The notes: a model not told the origin generated them from the letters alone. Counted from the stretch's first letter, positions 41,670-50,283 are shown. The stretch: DNA of 64,000 nucleotides from Candidatus Obscuribacter sp. (GCA_016712465.1 JADJQZ010000001.1:2356001-2420000), one strand, 5' to 3'. Numbers and translations are program-made.

Positions 41670-42929
41670 ATGAGTCTGAGGATAATTCTGAGTCTGTGCC
41701 TGGCCCTTTCCTGCCTCTGTCCGGTGGTACAGGCCCAGGAAGAAGCGGCTACCGGACCGGTGGCGGACAAATGGGCGGTGGTTATCGGCATCAGTAAGTT
41801 CAAGAATCCCACCCTCAACCTCAAGTATTCCGCCAAGGATGCCCGGGATTTTCGCGACTTCCTGGTCAATTCCTGTCACTTCGCCCCGGATCACGTGCTC
41901 TTGCTCACCGATGAAGCGGCTACAAAAGAGCAGATTCTTGATGTATTGGGCGATAGCTGGCTGCCGAGGGTGACTCTGCCAGAGGACCTTTGCGTGATTT
42001 ATTTCTCCAGCCACGGCAGTTCCTCCGACATGGACCTGCGTGGCACTAATTATGTCGTCGTTCACGACACCAACCCCGAGAAGCTATTCACAACCGGCAT
42101 TTCTATTCAGGGGCTGGCCACCACCATCAAAGAACGGGTGCACAGCAAAAGGGTCTTGATCGTTCTTGATGCCTGCCATTCCGGCGGCGCCAGTGACGAA
42201 AGCAAGGGCTTGCGGCGGGTAGGCGGCGTGGACGCCTCCTTGATGGCTCAGGGCACAGGTCATGCGGTCATCTGTTCCAGCCAAAAAAGCGAGTCTTCCT
42301 GGGAATCCAAGCAATATGCCAACGGCGTATTCACCCGCTCTTTGATAGAGTCCTTCGCCGTCAACGGCGAGAAGACTACCTTGAAGGAAGCCTTCGGTCA
42401 TTTGAAAGAGTCCGTGCAGCGCCAGGTTGTGGGAGAACGGGGGGTGACCCAGACTCCTGTTTTGGAAGCCAGCAAATGGAGCGGGCCGGAACTGGTTCTG
42501 GCGGTGCCACCGGTCAGACCGCGCCCCCTGCCGGAAGCTGCCAAAATTGTGCTCAATCAGCCCGAGAAAAATGTCGTATCTGCCAATCTGAATTCGGCAG
42601 CGGCCGCCTCTAATATTAGCTCGTCGCCGGTAACACTAAAGGCTTCCGTACCTGATATCGCGGGTGATTACATGGGTTCCAACGGCTTACACTACCATTA
42701 CTGGCAAAAGGGCAGCCGCTGCGGCTTCGAGATGCCTGCCTGGGGCGAGACCAGTAAGGGAATCATCACGGAAAATGAGAGTAAGAACGGGTTTGTGCTC
42801 GTATCATCCTGGTCTGGTCTGGTGAACGGCAGCGGCACCGCTGATCTGGAATGTGATTCAGCCCTGCGGGTGATCAAGATCAAATCTCAAGACGGTACAG
42901 TATTAACAAGAGTGGATGTGGCAAAATGA
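41670..42929 (+). CDS. Exported caspase-like (C14) protease
   Basis: The 419 residues start with a signal peptide (cleavage near VQA-QE). The caspase domain (~30-275) shows KWAVVIGISKF, the catalytic H115 (SSHGS) and C169 (DACHSGG), intact. A ~140-residue C-terminal region follows: a Pro-rich linker, then a compact strand-rich end (DYMGSNGLHYHYWQKG) that may bind a ligand. Its stop overlaps the start of the next caspase by 4 bp (ATGA), so both are translated together. Close to the TPR-caspase at 23961. Confidence 0.9.
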   Translation: MSLRIILSLCLALSCLCPVVQAQEEAATGPVADKWAVVIGISKFKNPTLNLKYSAKDARDFRDFLVNSCHFAPDHVLLLTDEAATKEQILDVLGDSWLPRVTLPEDLCVIYFSSHGSSSDMDLRGTNYVVVHDTNPEKLFTTGISIQGLATTIKERVHSKRVLIVLDACHSGGASDESKGLRRVGGVDASLMAQGTGHAVICSSQKSESSWESKQYANGVFTRSLIESFAVNGEKTTLKEAFGHLKESVQRQVVGERGVTQTPVLEASKWSGPELVLAVPPVRPRPLPEAAKIVLNQPEKNVVSANLNSAAAASNISSSPVTLKASVPDIAGDYMGSNGLHYHYWQKGSRCGFEMPAWGETSKGIITENESKNGFVLVSSWSGLVNGSGTADLECDSALRVIKIKSQDGTVLTRVDVAK

Positions 42930-44338
42930 GCCAGAGGAAAACTACCATGGTTGGCAAAAAGGGAAGCATTCCGGTGGGCCGGCTCAAGTCTGTGGTTTGC
43001 AGCATGCTGGTTCTTCTGGCATGCCAGGCACCGGTTTTTGCCCAGGAGAGTAGCGAAGTCGTTAACGCCGGCGGCGAGCGTCAGACCGGTCTGGCGGTTA
43101 ATCGACCGATTGCTGATAAATGGGCTTTGATTGTGGGGATAGGCAATTTCGCCGATAGCAAAATTCCCAAACTTAAGTATGCCACCAAAGATGCCCGCGA
43201 CTTTTACAACTATCTGGTCAAAGACGCTCATTTTAAGCCGGATCATGTGCGTATTCTGTTAGACGAAACTGCCACCCAGAGACGTATTGTTTCTGAACTG
43301 GGCAGTCGTGGTCTGCCGCGCCTGGTCCGACCCGATGACCTGGTGGTGATCTTCTTTTCCACCCACGGCTCTCCCTCTCAGATGGATAACCAGGGTAGCA
43401 ATTTCCTGGTAGCCTATGATTCCGATCCCGACGATCTTTACGCCACCGGTGTAGAGATGCAAAAGATCCTCAATCAAATCAAAGAGCGCATCGGCTCAGA
43501 CCGGGTGCTCCTCGTTATGGATGCTTGCCATAGCGGTAGTATCTCTAAAAATGCCAAAGGTTTGAAACGCAGCGCCAATTTCGACGCTAAGGCCCTGGCT
43601 GAAGGCTCCGGCCAACTGGTCATCTGTTCCAGTTTGCCTGATGAGCAGTCCTGGGAATCGAAACGATATGAAAATGGTGTTTTCACAAAGAACCTTATTG
43701 ATGGCTTGAGGAGTAATCCCAGTGCCACCATATCCAGTGTGTTCGAGAAAATGTCCGACCTGGTAGCCGCCGAGGTAAAGGAAGATTATCCCGGCGCCAA
43801 GCAAACTCCTGCTCTACATTCAAAATGGACCGGCAACGATCTGGTAATCTCGGCCTTGCCGTCCTCGCCCCGCATCATTCCCGAAACCGTGGTGCTTGAT
43901 CTGGAACCGGATAGCTCGGCTCTGATTGGTCGGCCACCGACCTTTGTCGCTAAGCCCAAGAAGGGCGGCACACCTCTCAATAAGCCTTCCGCCGATGATG
44001 CCCAGAAAAGTGTTCTTGTGATTACCAAAGACTACTTTGGTAAAGAAGAAGATCCGCGCAAGGCCTATCAGGAGGCCTGCGCTCAGCAGGCGGCCCATTT
44101 TAATGAGCCGGAATATTATTATCGCAAGGCCAGAGTCTTGATTCAGTTGGGTAACTATTCCAAAGCCGACCAGGAGCTCAAGGGCTTGCTGGTTGATAAT
44201 CCCAACAGTTCCGCCTATCACCTGGCAAAAGCCTATTGCAATCACAAGCTTGGTAATAAGTTCGCCGCTCAAGATGAAATCGGCATGGCTAAGTTCCATG
44301 ACCCCAGCCTACCCAGAGAAATCGTTTTCGGCGATTGA
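42926..44338 (+). CDS. Exported caspase-like (C14) protease with C-terminal TPR
   Basis: The 470 residues carry a signal peptide (cleavage near VFA-QE), a caspase domain with KWALIVGIGNF, H147 (STHGS) and C201 (DACHSGS), and a C-terminal TPR-like tail (YYYRKARVLIQLGNYSKADQ, YHLAKAYCNHKLG). The order caspase-then-TPR is the reverse of the protein at 23961. The start overlaps the previous caspase stop (ATGA). Catalytic residues are intact, so activity is expected. Its substrates are unknown. Confidence 0.9.
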   Translation: MSQRKTTMVGKKGSIPVGRLKSVVCSMLVLLACQAPVFAQESSEVVNAGGERQTGLAVNRPIADKWALIVGIGNFADSKIPKLKYATKDARDFYNYLVKDAHFKPDHVRILLDETATQRRIVSELGSRGLPRLVRPDDLVVIFFSTHGSPSQMDNQGSNFLVAYDSDPDDLYATGVEMQKILNQIKERIGSDRVLLVMDACHSGSISKNAKGLKRSANFDAKALAEGSGQLVICSSLPDEQSWESKRYENGVFTKNLIDGLRSNPSATISSVFEKMSDLVAAEVKEDYPGAKQTPALHSKWTGNDLVISALPSSPRIIPETVVLDLEPDSSALIGRPPTFVAKPKKGGTPLNKPSADDAQKSVLVITKDYFGKEEDPRKAYQEACAQQAAHFNEPEYYYRKARVLIQLGNYSKADQELKGLLVDNPNSSAYHLAKAYCNHKLGNKFAAQDEIGMAKFHDPSLPREIVFGD

Positions 44339-44389
44339 TTGCTTACTTTGGTCGGCGGAATTGAACAATCTGGTAGCGGTTCACAGTCC

Positions 44390-44896
44390 TTATGGAAGAC
44401 GATCTGGAAAGTTGCTGTCGGTACACTCAACAAATGCCGGTGCCACCACACGGTCAGTGAAAATGACTAAATTAGCATGGTCGGCACGCTTCGCGGACGT
44501 GAACCGGATTGCCTGAAAGCGCTTACTGGCGAATGCCGCCGCTCCCAAATCTTGGGTTGGAACTCTAGCACCTGTTGCCATCTGCCATTCCCACGAGGCT
44601 AGCAGTTCTTCCTGATTGGTACCAAGTTCAAGCATCGTGTCTGCCACGGTTAGGTCTAGAACTTCTTCTAGCTGCACACGAAACTGCAAGGTGCTTTGTG
44701 TATCTGCGAGTTTTTCTGCTAGGTCGGCTACCGAATCGAACATGCCGGTCGACTCAAGATACGATGTGTAAGGGTCCTCTGCAACATAAAGGGCTCGCGG
44801 TCCGCCAACCGGCGTGAAGCGCTGCCCGGATCTCCCTGGTCCCAGATCGAAAAGAGGTTGGATGCGTCTATTGGCTCCGCCAACCAGTGCCGACAT
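44390..44896 (-). CDS. RES-domain toxin of a type II toxin-antitoxin module
   Basis: The 168 residues match the RES fold: GQRFTPVGGPRALYVAEDP (the GRFNPpG...alY.a.d pattern), then ELGTNQEELL and the final strand AIRFTSAKR. RES toxins (MbcT, ParT) consume NAD+ or ADP-ribosylate targets. The frame stays open without ATG, GTG or TTG back to 44974; the 26 extra residues (…IAPVKYPERNLFRCVE) look like a real RES N-terminus, and a CTG at 44951-44953 could be the start. The antitoxin gene lies just upstream on the same strand, the usual order for this module. Confidence 0.75.
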   Translation of the reverse strand: MSALVGGANRRIQPLFDLGPGRSGQRFTPVGGPRALYVAEDPYTSYLESTGMFDSVADLAEKLADTQSTLQFRVQLEEVLDLTVADTMLELGTNQEELLASWEWQMATGARVPTQDLGAAAFASKRFQAIRFTSAKRADHANLVIFTDRVVAPAFVECTDSNFPDRLP

Positions 44897-44982
44897 CTCA
44901 ACACAGCGAAATAGATTGCGCTCTGGGTACTTTACCGGGGCTATCCTTTTCAGGCCCTGGCTATCCCGAGTGCATCATGCAT

Positions 44983-45711
44983 TTATTGCGGACTCCCCAG
45001 TCGGGCATCGTCTACCCAATCTGCAAGCAGTGCGGCTTTGCCTAGCTTTAGTACTTCCAGTGGTGTATGTTGATCAAACCGTTTGTTCGGCGCATTCAGC
45101 CAGGTCTTTAGCCCTTTCTCTGTACCGGTTACCGTTAGCAGGCTGCGTGCAATTCGTTCGAACTGGTTGAGTGCGCCCTGGACTGACAACGAGTCTGGTG
45201 TTTTAGTTAACGCCTGCCGTGAAATTCCCACATTTGCTGCCACGTCAGTTAAGGTCAAACCAAACAAGTCAGCCACCAGCTTAGCATCGAGTCTACCTTG
45301 ATCGTTTCGAAGCTGATCAACAGTACTTGCATGTAGTTCGGTTCGACCGTATTCCACCGGTTTGGGAAAGAGACGTGTCACATGATATAGCAATTCAGAA
45401 TCAGTTACCGGAGTCTGCACTAATTGGAGGAATCGTGCAGTGGCAGCATTCCTCCAGTCCAAATCTGTTGGTTCCTTTGCCGTCAGAATAATCACAGGAA
45501 TGTTAGGTCTTGCCATGCGCAACTCAGACACCAAGTCGAGACCATTCGTTCCTGGTAAGTGCATATCAACCATAACCAGGTCAACCGCCCCAGCCCTGAC
45601 GGAAGCTTTTAGCTCTTCGGCCGTTGCGGCTGGAAAAAGGGTGATATTTGGGATCTGGCGCTGTGCCAGGCAGGTGTCTGGGTCAAAAATGATTGCACGT
45701 AAGGGATTCAC
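44983..45711 (-). CDS. Receiver-domain-fused MbcA/ParS/Xre-type antitoxin
   Basis: GTG 45711 has AGAGG 8 nt upstream. The 242 residues hold a receiver domain (~1-115: D10/D12 pocket, acceptor D49 in MVDMHLPGTNG, IILTA, but the usual Lys replaced by Thr in QTPVT), then an Xre-type helix-turn-helix (~135-175: LTLTDVAANVGISRQALTK) and the toxin-binding MbcA/ParS domain (~200-242: GLKTWLNAPNKRF, TPLEVLKLGKAALLADWV). The RES toxin is encoded downstream. Such antitoxins block the toxin and repress their own promoter. A receiver fusion would let a phospho-signal alter that; I do not know of a described example. Confidence 0.85.
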   Translation of the reverse strand: MNPLRAIIFDPDTCLAQRQIPNITLFPAATAEELKASVRAGAVDLVMVDMHLPGTNGLDLVSELRMARPNIPVIILTAKEPTDLDWRNAATARFLQLVQTPVTDSELLYHVTRLFPKPVEYGRTELHASTVDQLRNDQGRLDAKLVADLFGLTLTDVAANVGISRQALTKTPDSLSVQGALNQFERIARSLLTVTGTEKGLKTWLNAPNKRFDQHTPLEVLKLGKAALLADWVDDARLGSPQ

Positions 45712-45736
45712 AGGCTTAACCTCTCATGGTTCCTCA

Positions 45737-45766
45737 ATTCTAACACGTCGCGCAACCGGTACGCAA
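45737..45766 (-). promoter_or_regulatory. Promoter of the receiver-antitoxin/RES operon
   Basis: On the - strand a -10 element TAGAAT with TGT before it (45737-45742) and a -35-like TTGCGT (45761-45766) are separated by 18 bp. They lie 26 bp upstream of the GTG start and overlap the 11-bp repeats, so a bound regulator would block the polymerase. Confidence 0.55.
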
Positions 45767-45790
45767 CCGAAGCGCAACCAACTCGCAAGG
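45751..45790. repeat. Four heptamer repeats with exact 11-bp period (operator candidate)
   Basis: CGCAACC occurs at 45751, 45762 and 45773, and CGCAAGG at 45784, each 11 bp apart, so all face the same side of the helix. They overlap the -35 region of the antitoxin promoter. This is the pattern expected of cooperative operator sites for the Xre-type antitoxin. Confidence 0.7.
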
Positions 45791-45955
45791 GGTGGACGTT
45801 TTCTTTCTCTCAGCACTGCTCTGCTTCGAATAACGACGTCCACAGTTGTGGTCATTTCCTAAGCTTTTGCTGGTTGTCTTAGTCCAATGGGCCTTCCGCC
45901 AGAAGGAAGTGTATTGAGGATGTTTCGACGTTTTGCTCTGGGGCCGCCGAGTCTG

Positions 45956-46840
45956 TCATCGACATTCCCTGTGGGGCTCAGTAAGCTGCCCTTCTGGATT
46001 CTTGATTAGTTCCGCCGGCAGGGGACCCAGAGTTTGACCATGGCTATCACTTACTAGTCCATCTACAACCAGCAGGTCACCGTTTTCGAGGCGAAAAACA
46101 GAAGGCAACATTCTTGCTCTATTGAGCCTGCCTAATTTTTTGCAAAGACCGCTCCTTGTGTCGATCAATTCTATGATCGAGGAGTCAGTATTATTGTCGT
46201 CGCCCGGTGCCTTTTTTCCACCTATTGCTATTACCTTGCCTGGGCTAATTTCCTTAAGCGTTGCATCATTTGCACCCTGGCTTCTGGAGGGAAGGACTGT
46301 CGAAGACTTTTTCTTCAGGTCCAGAATTTCGATATGCGTTTCCGGAGCGCCTACGTTACCACTTCCATAACCGCCATATACAAGGACTCGCCCGTCTAGA
46401 AGCTGAAGAAGTGAATGATTAAGGCGTCCGAATGATAGAGACGGAGCCGATTTGAATTGCTTACTGGATTCTTCAAAATAGTAGCTGCTTTTGCTAAGTC
46501 GCCCAGTGATAACTTCGTTTTCAGTCTTTATGATAATGCCACCACTTACAAGCAAGTCTCCGCCTTTAAGCTTTAGCGCAGCGAATCCGGAAGCATTTTC
46601 CGGAGTTTTATTCACCATACTTTCAAGAGGTGGTCTTTTGTAGTCATTGAGCTTTCCAACCCGTTTGTATTTGTAAGTTACATTATCAAAATGGTCAACT
46701 CCCCAATCCGTAGATGGCACCACTTCTGCTCGCACATCGAGTTTCTCGCTCTTCGTGAAAGTTCTGCAACCAGCCTGAGTCATGACGGTAAGCGCCAAGC
46801 ACGATGCGATAGTAAGAACCTGGTGGTTTCGTATTTTCAA
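45956..46840 (-). CDS. Lipoprotein with Kelch-like repeats
   Basis: The N-terminus is a lipoprotein signal (hydrophobic core ending VMTQAGC, with C25 as the likely lipidated residue). The mature ~270 residues contain Kelch-type repeats with GGDLLVSGG, GRVLVYGGYG, GKVIAIGG and NGDLLVVDG, indicating a beta-propeller of perhaps four to five blades. Such domains bind proteins or glycans at the membrane. Codon use is a little AT-richer than in neighbours. A small exported-peptide gene precedes it by 10 bp. Confidence 0.75.
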   Translation of the reverse strand: MKIRNHQVLTIASCLALTVMTQAGCRTFTKSEKLDVRAEVVPSTDWGVDHFDNVTYKYKRVGKLNDYKRPPLESMVNKTPENASGFAALKLKGGDLLVSGGIIIKTENEVITGRLSKSSYYFEESSKQFKSAPSLSFGRLNHSLLQLLDGRVLVYGGYGSGNVGAPETHIEILDLKKKSSTVLPSRSQGANDATLKEISPGKVIAIGGKKAPGDDNNTDSSIIELIDTRSGLCKKLGRLNRARMLPSVFRLENGDLLVVDGLVSDSHGQTLGPLPAELIKNPEGQLTEPHRECR

Positions 46841-46850
46841 AGAGCCCTTC

Positions 46851-47039
46851 TCAGACCGCGGTGACAGTTCTGTATCGTACGTTTCTTTTGTTGCTTACGG
46901 ACTTTGGAATCACTGGTTTGTCAACACGGACGCTTTTGCTCACCCTGTATTGAAAGAATTTGGAGATATCGGCATTCTGCCCTAAAGCACCAGCAGATGG
47001 AAATACAATAGAAAGAATAAGTAAGAGTAGGATTCGCAT
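46851..47039 (-). CDS. Small exported protein, 62 aa
   Basis: The 62-residue frame opens with a signal peptide (LLLLILSIVFPSAGALG, cleavage near ALG-Q) and leaves about 40 basic residues (VSKSVRVDKPVIPKSVSNK). It ends 10 bp upstream of the Kelch lipoprotein on the same strand. The signal peptide and spacing support a real gene; homologues are unknown. A GAAG lies about 10 nt before the ATG. Confidence 0.45.
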   Translation of the reverse strand: MRILLLLILSIVFPSAGALGQNADISKFFQYRVSKSVRVDKPVIPKSVSNKRNVRYRTVTAV

Positions 47040-47161
47040 TTGATCTGTCTTCGCTTGAACTCTTCATCTTGTGCCAAAGATATCCGTTCTCGGCATCGGA
47101 GCCACGAGTGGTAGAGTGGGAGCCTCGCAATAGTCAACTGCCAGCTTGAATCAATTGTGTC

Positions 47162-47761
47162 TTATTCTGCTTTGGTAAGAACCAACTCCTTGTATCTTAC
47201 GCTGTTCCAGCTTGTCGGAAAATCAAATCCTAAATTGTTGCTCCCGTAACCAGCGCATGGAGTTACAGTAAGGTCTACTGTTCCTTGATCTTCGGAGATC
47301 CTTAGCTTGCCATCGGTAGCCGGGCGAACAGTGCATACAAGTTTCTTCTCTTGAAGGAATGAACCATACCGGCGAATGAAGTATAGATCAATAGACCAGC
47401 GGTAAGATGGATCAAGTATTTCCATGAAACATTTTGACATTAGTACTATTTTGTGTGACTGACCAGATGGATTTACTTCCTGCAGTATCTCAGACTGCGG
47501 ACCTTCTGGAGGTTCTTTGCCCTGGAGCAGGTATTCAAATTCCCCGTAATACAAGAGTGAGAATAATAGAATAGAGGTACTCAGAAATCCTGTTGCTCCA
47601 GTCAATACAAGCAGTGCTGTTCTGCCTAGACTTTCTTTTCGGTAAAATGCTTCCACGAAGCCGCTACACGGTAGCAAAAACAAGAGTAGCGAACCTACAT
47701 CGTTCAGTGGTTCGTAAACAAAGCTGAGCCTGAAAACGCTCAGCGTTGCAAAGCCAGCCAA
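47162..47761 (-). CDS. Membrane protein with extracytoplasmic C-terminal domain
   Basis: The annotated start is TTG 47761, but the frame stays open upstream and a CTG at 47804-47806 with AAAGG nearby would give a better hydrophobic N-terminus (KRFFLTLSRFLLCLLAGFA). Three hydrophobic segments precede ~110 soluble residues with strand character (HKIVLMSKCFMEIL, GTVDLTVTPCAGYG). It is unrecognised and lies in an AT-richer run of similar orphan genes. Confidence 0.5.
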   Translation of the reverse strand: MAGFATLSVFRLSFVYEPLNDVGSLLLFLLPCSGFVEAFYRKESLGRTALLVLTGATGFLSTSILLFSLLYYGEFEYLLQGKEPPEGPQSEILQEVNPSGQSHKIVLMSKCFMEILDPSYRWSIDLYFIRRYGSFLQEKKLVCTVRPATDGKLRISEDQGTVDLTVTPCAGYGSNNLGFDFPTSWNSVRYKELVLTKAE

Positions 47762-48095
47762 TAGGCACAGCAGGAATCTGGATAATGTTAGAAAGAATCT
47801 TTTCAGCGGAGTTGCCTTTGCACCGGGTCGAAGCCACTAGAGCTTCATGATACACCAGGTCTCCAGTTCATGCGTTTACTGTGCCTTCTGATCGATCCCT
47901 GTCCTCTTTTGTCTTAATTGCTACCAAGAAACATACTTGATAGAGGAAGAACTTTTGGAGTACAAGATGGTCGCCTTTCAGTGAGATGTGGCATCTCACC
48001 CGAAATTGCACTATAGTAAGAACTGTCTTCGGTCTGAAAAAAAAGTGCCATAATGCACCACCGGATGGAAGCAATAGGTCCAACAGCCAGACTCG
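47762..48095. other. Intergenic region with a perfect hairpin
   Basis: GTGAGATG (47981-47988) and CATCTCAC (47992-47999) form a perfect 8-bp inverted repeat with a TGG loop, about 100 bp upstream of the + strand gene at 48096. There is no T-run, so an operator is likelier than a terminator. No gene was found here except a possible 5' extension of the 47162-47761 gene. Confidence 0.4.
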
Positions 48096-49097
48096 ATGAT
48101 CAGTCACAACTCCGGTCTAGAATTACTCAAAAGAAGGGAAGCATCAATTCGTGATGGTTGCCAGATCTTGCTGTTTCTTATCTCTACTTCTTATGATGAA
48201 CGCCTGCTCAAGATCTACAAGAGTTTCGCTCGTGATGTTGATGCATCGGTTGGTCCAGCTTGCGTAGCATTTGCATACATGTCGGTGCCTGCTGTATGTC
48301 CAGACTGGCCTGTCCTGCAGCAAGAGCCTACAAGTTCGCAGCGCAAGTGGTCGGCATACCACCATGAGATGAACAAGGCTGCTGCTGCAATTAAGGAGAG
48401 TCTCGGGCTCAAAGCCCATTCCCTACCCAGTTTGCTACTTTTGGAACCGGATCTCAAGGAGTCGGTTCGATTCTTGTCTCTGCGGGACAATCGTTTTGCA
48501 AGAGAGTTGCTCGCCAAACTTAAGAGTGAAATTCTGCGCTCTTACGAAAGAGACTATAGCGCAGTTCGAAAGAATGACTTGCGGATGCTTTCGGTTATGA
48601 GCCGGCATGCCGGGAGTATTTATGGCAGAGAGAAAGCAATTCAAGATGTATTGCTGCAAAGCAAAGTGGTTCCCCGGTTGGCGGAGTTACTGGAAAGGGA
48701 TATGCATAAACTAGACAAGGCAGGGCAGCATCGCTTAAGAGGAATACTGGCTAAGCTCAGGAGCAAGCCCAGAGACCTTTGCAAACTGGTTCGTTTTATG
48801 GATGTTAATTCCTTTGGTGTCACCGGCACAGGCGAAGCAGTTTCCGCTTCTACACTAGAGACTATTTACGATAAACTTATAGAAGAGTTTATTCGGAAGC
48901 CCAGCGAATCGGCATACAAAGAGTGCAAGCATGTTTCCTTTCCAGTTGACTGCTTGCACGAGTATGATGAGTTTGATGCTTACATTGAATTTACAAGCCC
49001 AACTCCGGAACTCTTGCAGGCAGCTCTAGATGTGGATGACCATTCTGGATGGTGGGAAATTATTAGAAAAATGGTGCCGCAGGGTTTTGAGCTATAG
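48096..49097 (+). CDS. Unrecognised 333-aa protein of the accessory-looking region
   Basis: The protein starts with a strand-helix unit (CQILLFLISTSYDERLLKIYKSF) resembling a thioredoxin-like or nucleotide-binding opening, followed by helices rich in Arg and Lys (RDNRFARELLAKLKSEILRSYERD, KLDKAGQHRLRGIL) and an acidic C-terminus. There is no signal peptide or membrane segment. No ribosome site is clear. Neighbours are also orphan genes, so horizontal gain is possible. Function unknown. Confidence 0.5.
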   Translation: MISHNSGLELLKRREASIRDGCQILLFLISTSYDERLLKIYKSFARDVDASVGPACVAFAYMSVPAVCPDWPVLQQEPTSSQRKWSAYHHEMNKAAAAIKESLGLKAHSLPSLLLLEPDLKESVRFLSLRDNRFARELLAKLKSEILRSYERDYSAVRKNDLRMLSVMSRHAGSIYGREKAIQDVLLQSKVVPRLAELLERDMHKLDKAGQHRLRGILAKLRSKPRDLCKLVRFMDVNSFGVTGTGEAVSASTLETIYDKLIEEFIRKPSESAYKECKHVSFPVDCLHEYDEFDAYIEFTSPTPELLQAALDVDDHSGWWEIIRKMVPQGFEL

Positions 49098-49174
49098 CTC
49101 GGCTAAGTCTGTTTAGAGTCATTGTACTCGGCAGGTGGTACAAGAGAATGTGTAGACTTGGCTGGTAACTGCAA

Positions 49175-49525
49175 ATGCGAAAAGTAAAGCTGGTACTGAC
49201 AGGCAGTGTGCTTCTTGTTGCGACTTTGCTATTTGTCGCCATGCGACCAACGCCGTCGTTCAAGAAAGAGGTGTGGATAGCTGAAGCGAATAAAAGAAGC
49301 AAAATGCTATCTTACGTTATGGACAAATGCAGTTTACGCGGACGGAGCAACAAAGGTGTAGTAGCCCTTCTGGGTGCGCCGGACTTTGAGAACGACACAA
49401 TGCTTGTTTATTGTATTCCCACTGAAAGTAGTAAGGGTATATTCGTCCTGAGTTTAGACAGCAATGGTACTGTTACAAAAGCTGTTTACGATGACAGTGA
49501 TTGGCCTGAGTTCTATCAGAAGTGA
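49175..49525 (+). CDS. BamE/SmpA-like small anchored protein
   Basis: The 116 residues have one N-terminal hydrophobic segment (~4-23; no lipobox Cys) and a small domain matching the SmpA/OmlA pattern: CSLRGRSNKGVVALLGAPDF, then a strand pair (MLVYCIP, GIFVLSLDSNG) and TVTKAVYDD. BamE assists outer-membrane protein assembly; such folds also occur in inhibitors. Weak similarity, so only the fold is proposed. Confidence 0.5.
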   Translation: MRKVKLVLTGSVLLVATLLFVAMRPTPSFKKEVWIAEANKRSKMLSYVMDKCSLRGRSNKGVVALLGAPDFENDTMLVYCIPTESSKGIFVLSLDSNGTVTKAVYDDSDWPEFYQK

Positions 49526-49631
49526 TGCTTCTGGGCCAGGAGACTCTGATGGGAGGTGCCCATCGATTGCCTGTATCTGCCAGGCGCCGGAACCGAAATA
49601 TGTGCACGAAGGCTGGGCCGAGGAGTTGAGA

Positions 49632-50150
49632 ATGAACAATAACAATTACTCTCTACAGGCGCTTGCCAGACTGGCTTCACAAACCCTGCAGCGTCGGCTG
49701 ATTGTGAACGGCACTAAGAATTTCTATTTACTGCCCACTGAGATTATCGAAGACGTGCTTGCCTTGAGGGACAGAATTGCCGCCCAGGGCGAACCCTTCT
49801 TACCGGGGCTCAATGCTGATGAGCGCGCCCGCGTAGCGCTTTGCCTGAGCCGCATCGAGACGCTTCTTGCCGAAAGTCCTCAATGGCAACCAGACGACTT
49901 CCCGAATGAAGTTCTGATTGAAGAAGAGCCTCTGTGGTCTGCCCTTCGGGCGGAGGCGGGAGCCTGCCTGGCGGAAGTTAATTTCTCATTGAGTGAATGG
50001 GAAGAAGAGCAGGACACTATTTTAATCGAGCTGCTCCTTTCACCCCGATTGCAAGCGCAGCTTGCCGCATTACAGAGAGAGCGTAAGCAATCACAGCATT
50101 TACTTATAAATGAAATACTTCAAGATTGGCTTGCCTCTAACGGCCGCTAA
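49632..50150 (+). CDS. Hypothetical soluble helical protein
   Basis: ATG 49632 follows AGGAG at 6 nt, so the longer frame from 49464 is rejected. The 172 residues begin SLQALARLASQTLQRRLIVNG and have Glu/Leu-rich helices to the end, with no signal peptide. The C-terminal LLINEILQDWLASNGR resembles ribbon-helix-helix-type or adaptor tails. It precedes the kinase-LRR gene by ~130 bp. Unrecognised. Confidence 0.55.
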   Translation: MNNNNYSLQALARLASQTLQRRLIVNGTKNFYLLPTEIIEDVLALRDRIAAQGEPFLPGLNADERARVALCLSRIETLLAESPQWQPDDFPNEVLIEEEPLWSALRAEAGACLAEVNFSLSEWEEEQDTILIELLLSPRLQAQLAALQRERKQSQHLLINEILQDWLASNGR

Positions 50151-50283
50151 AGCTTCCTGTCTTAGTTGAGGCGCCGTCTCCAATGCCAGCTCGCCTCCTT
50201 TAGCACTTTCACGACACTTTCACTGGGCCGCCTTTACCATTGAGCCCGTTACTAAATTCATTTTCTTAAGGCGGTTTGGTCCT

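Noticed and set aside
45751..45790. Phased heptamers as iterons of a replication origin or a CRISPR fragment
   Set aside because: Only four short copies, located on the promoter of an HTH antitoxin; no rep gene, spacers or AT-rich unwinding region nearby.
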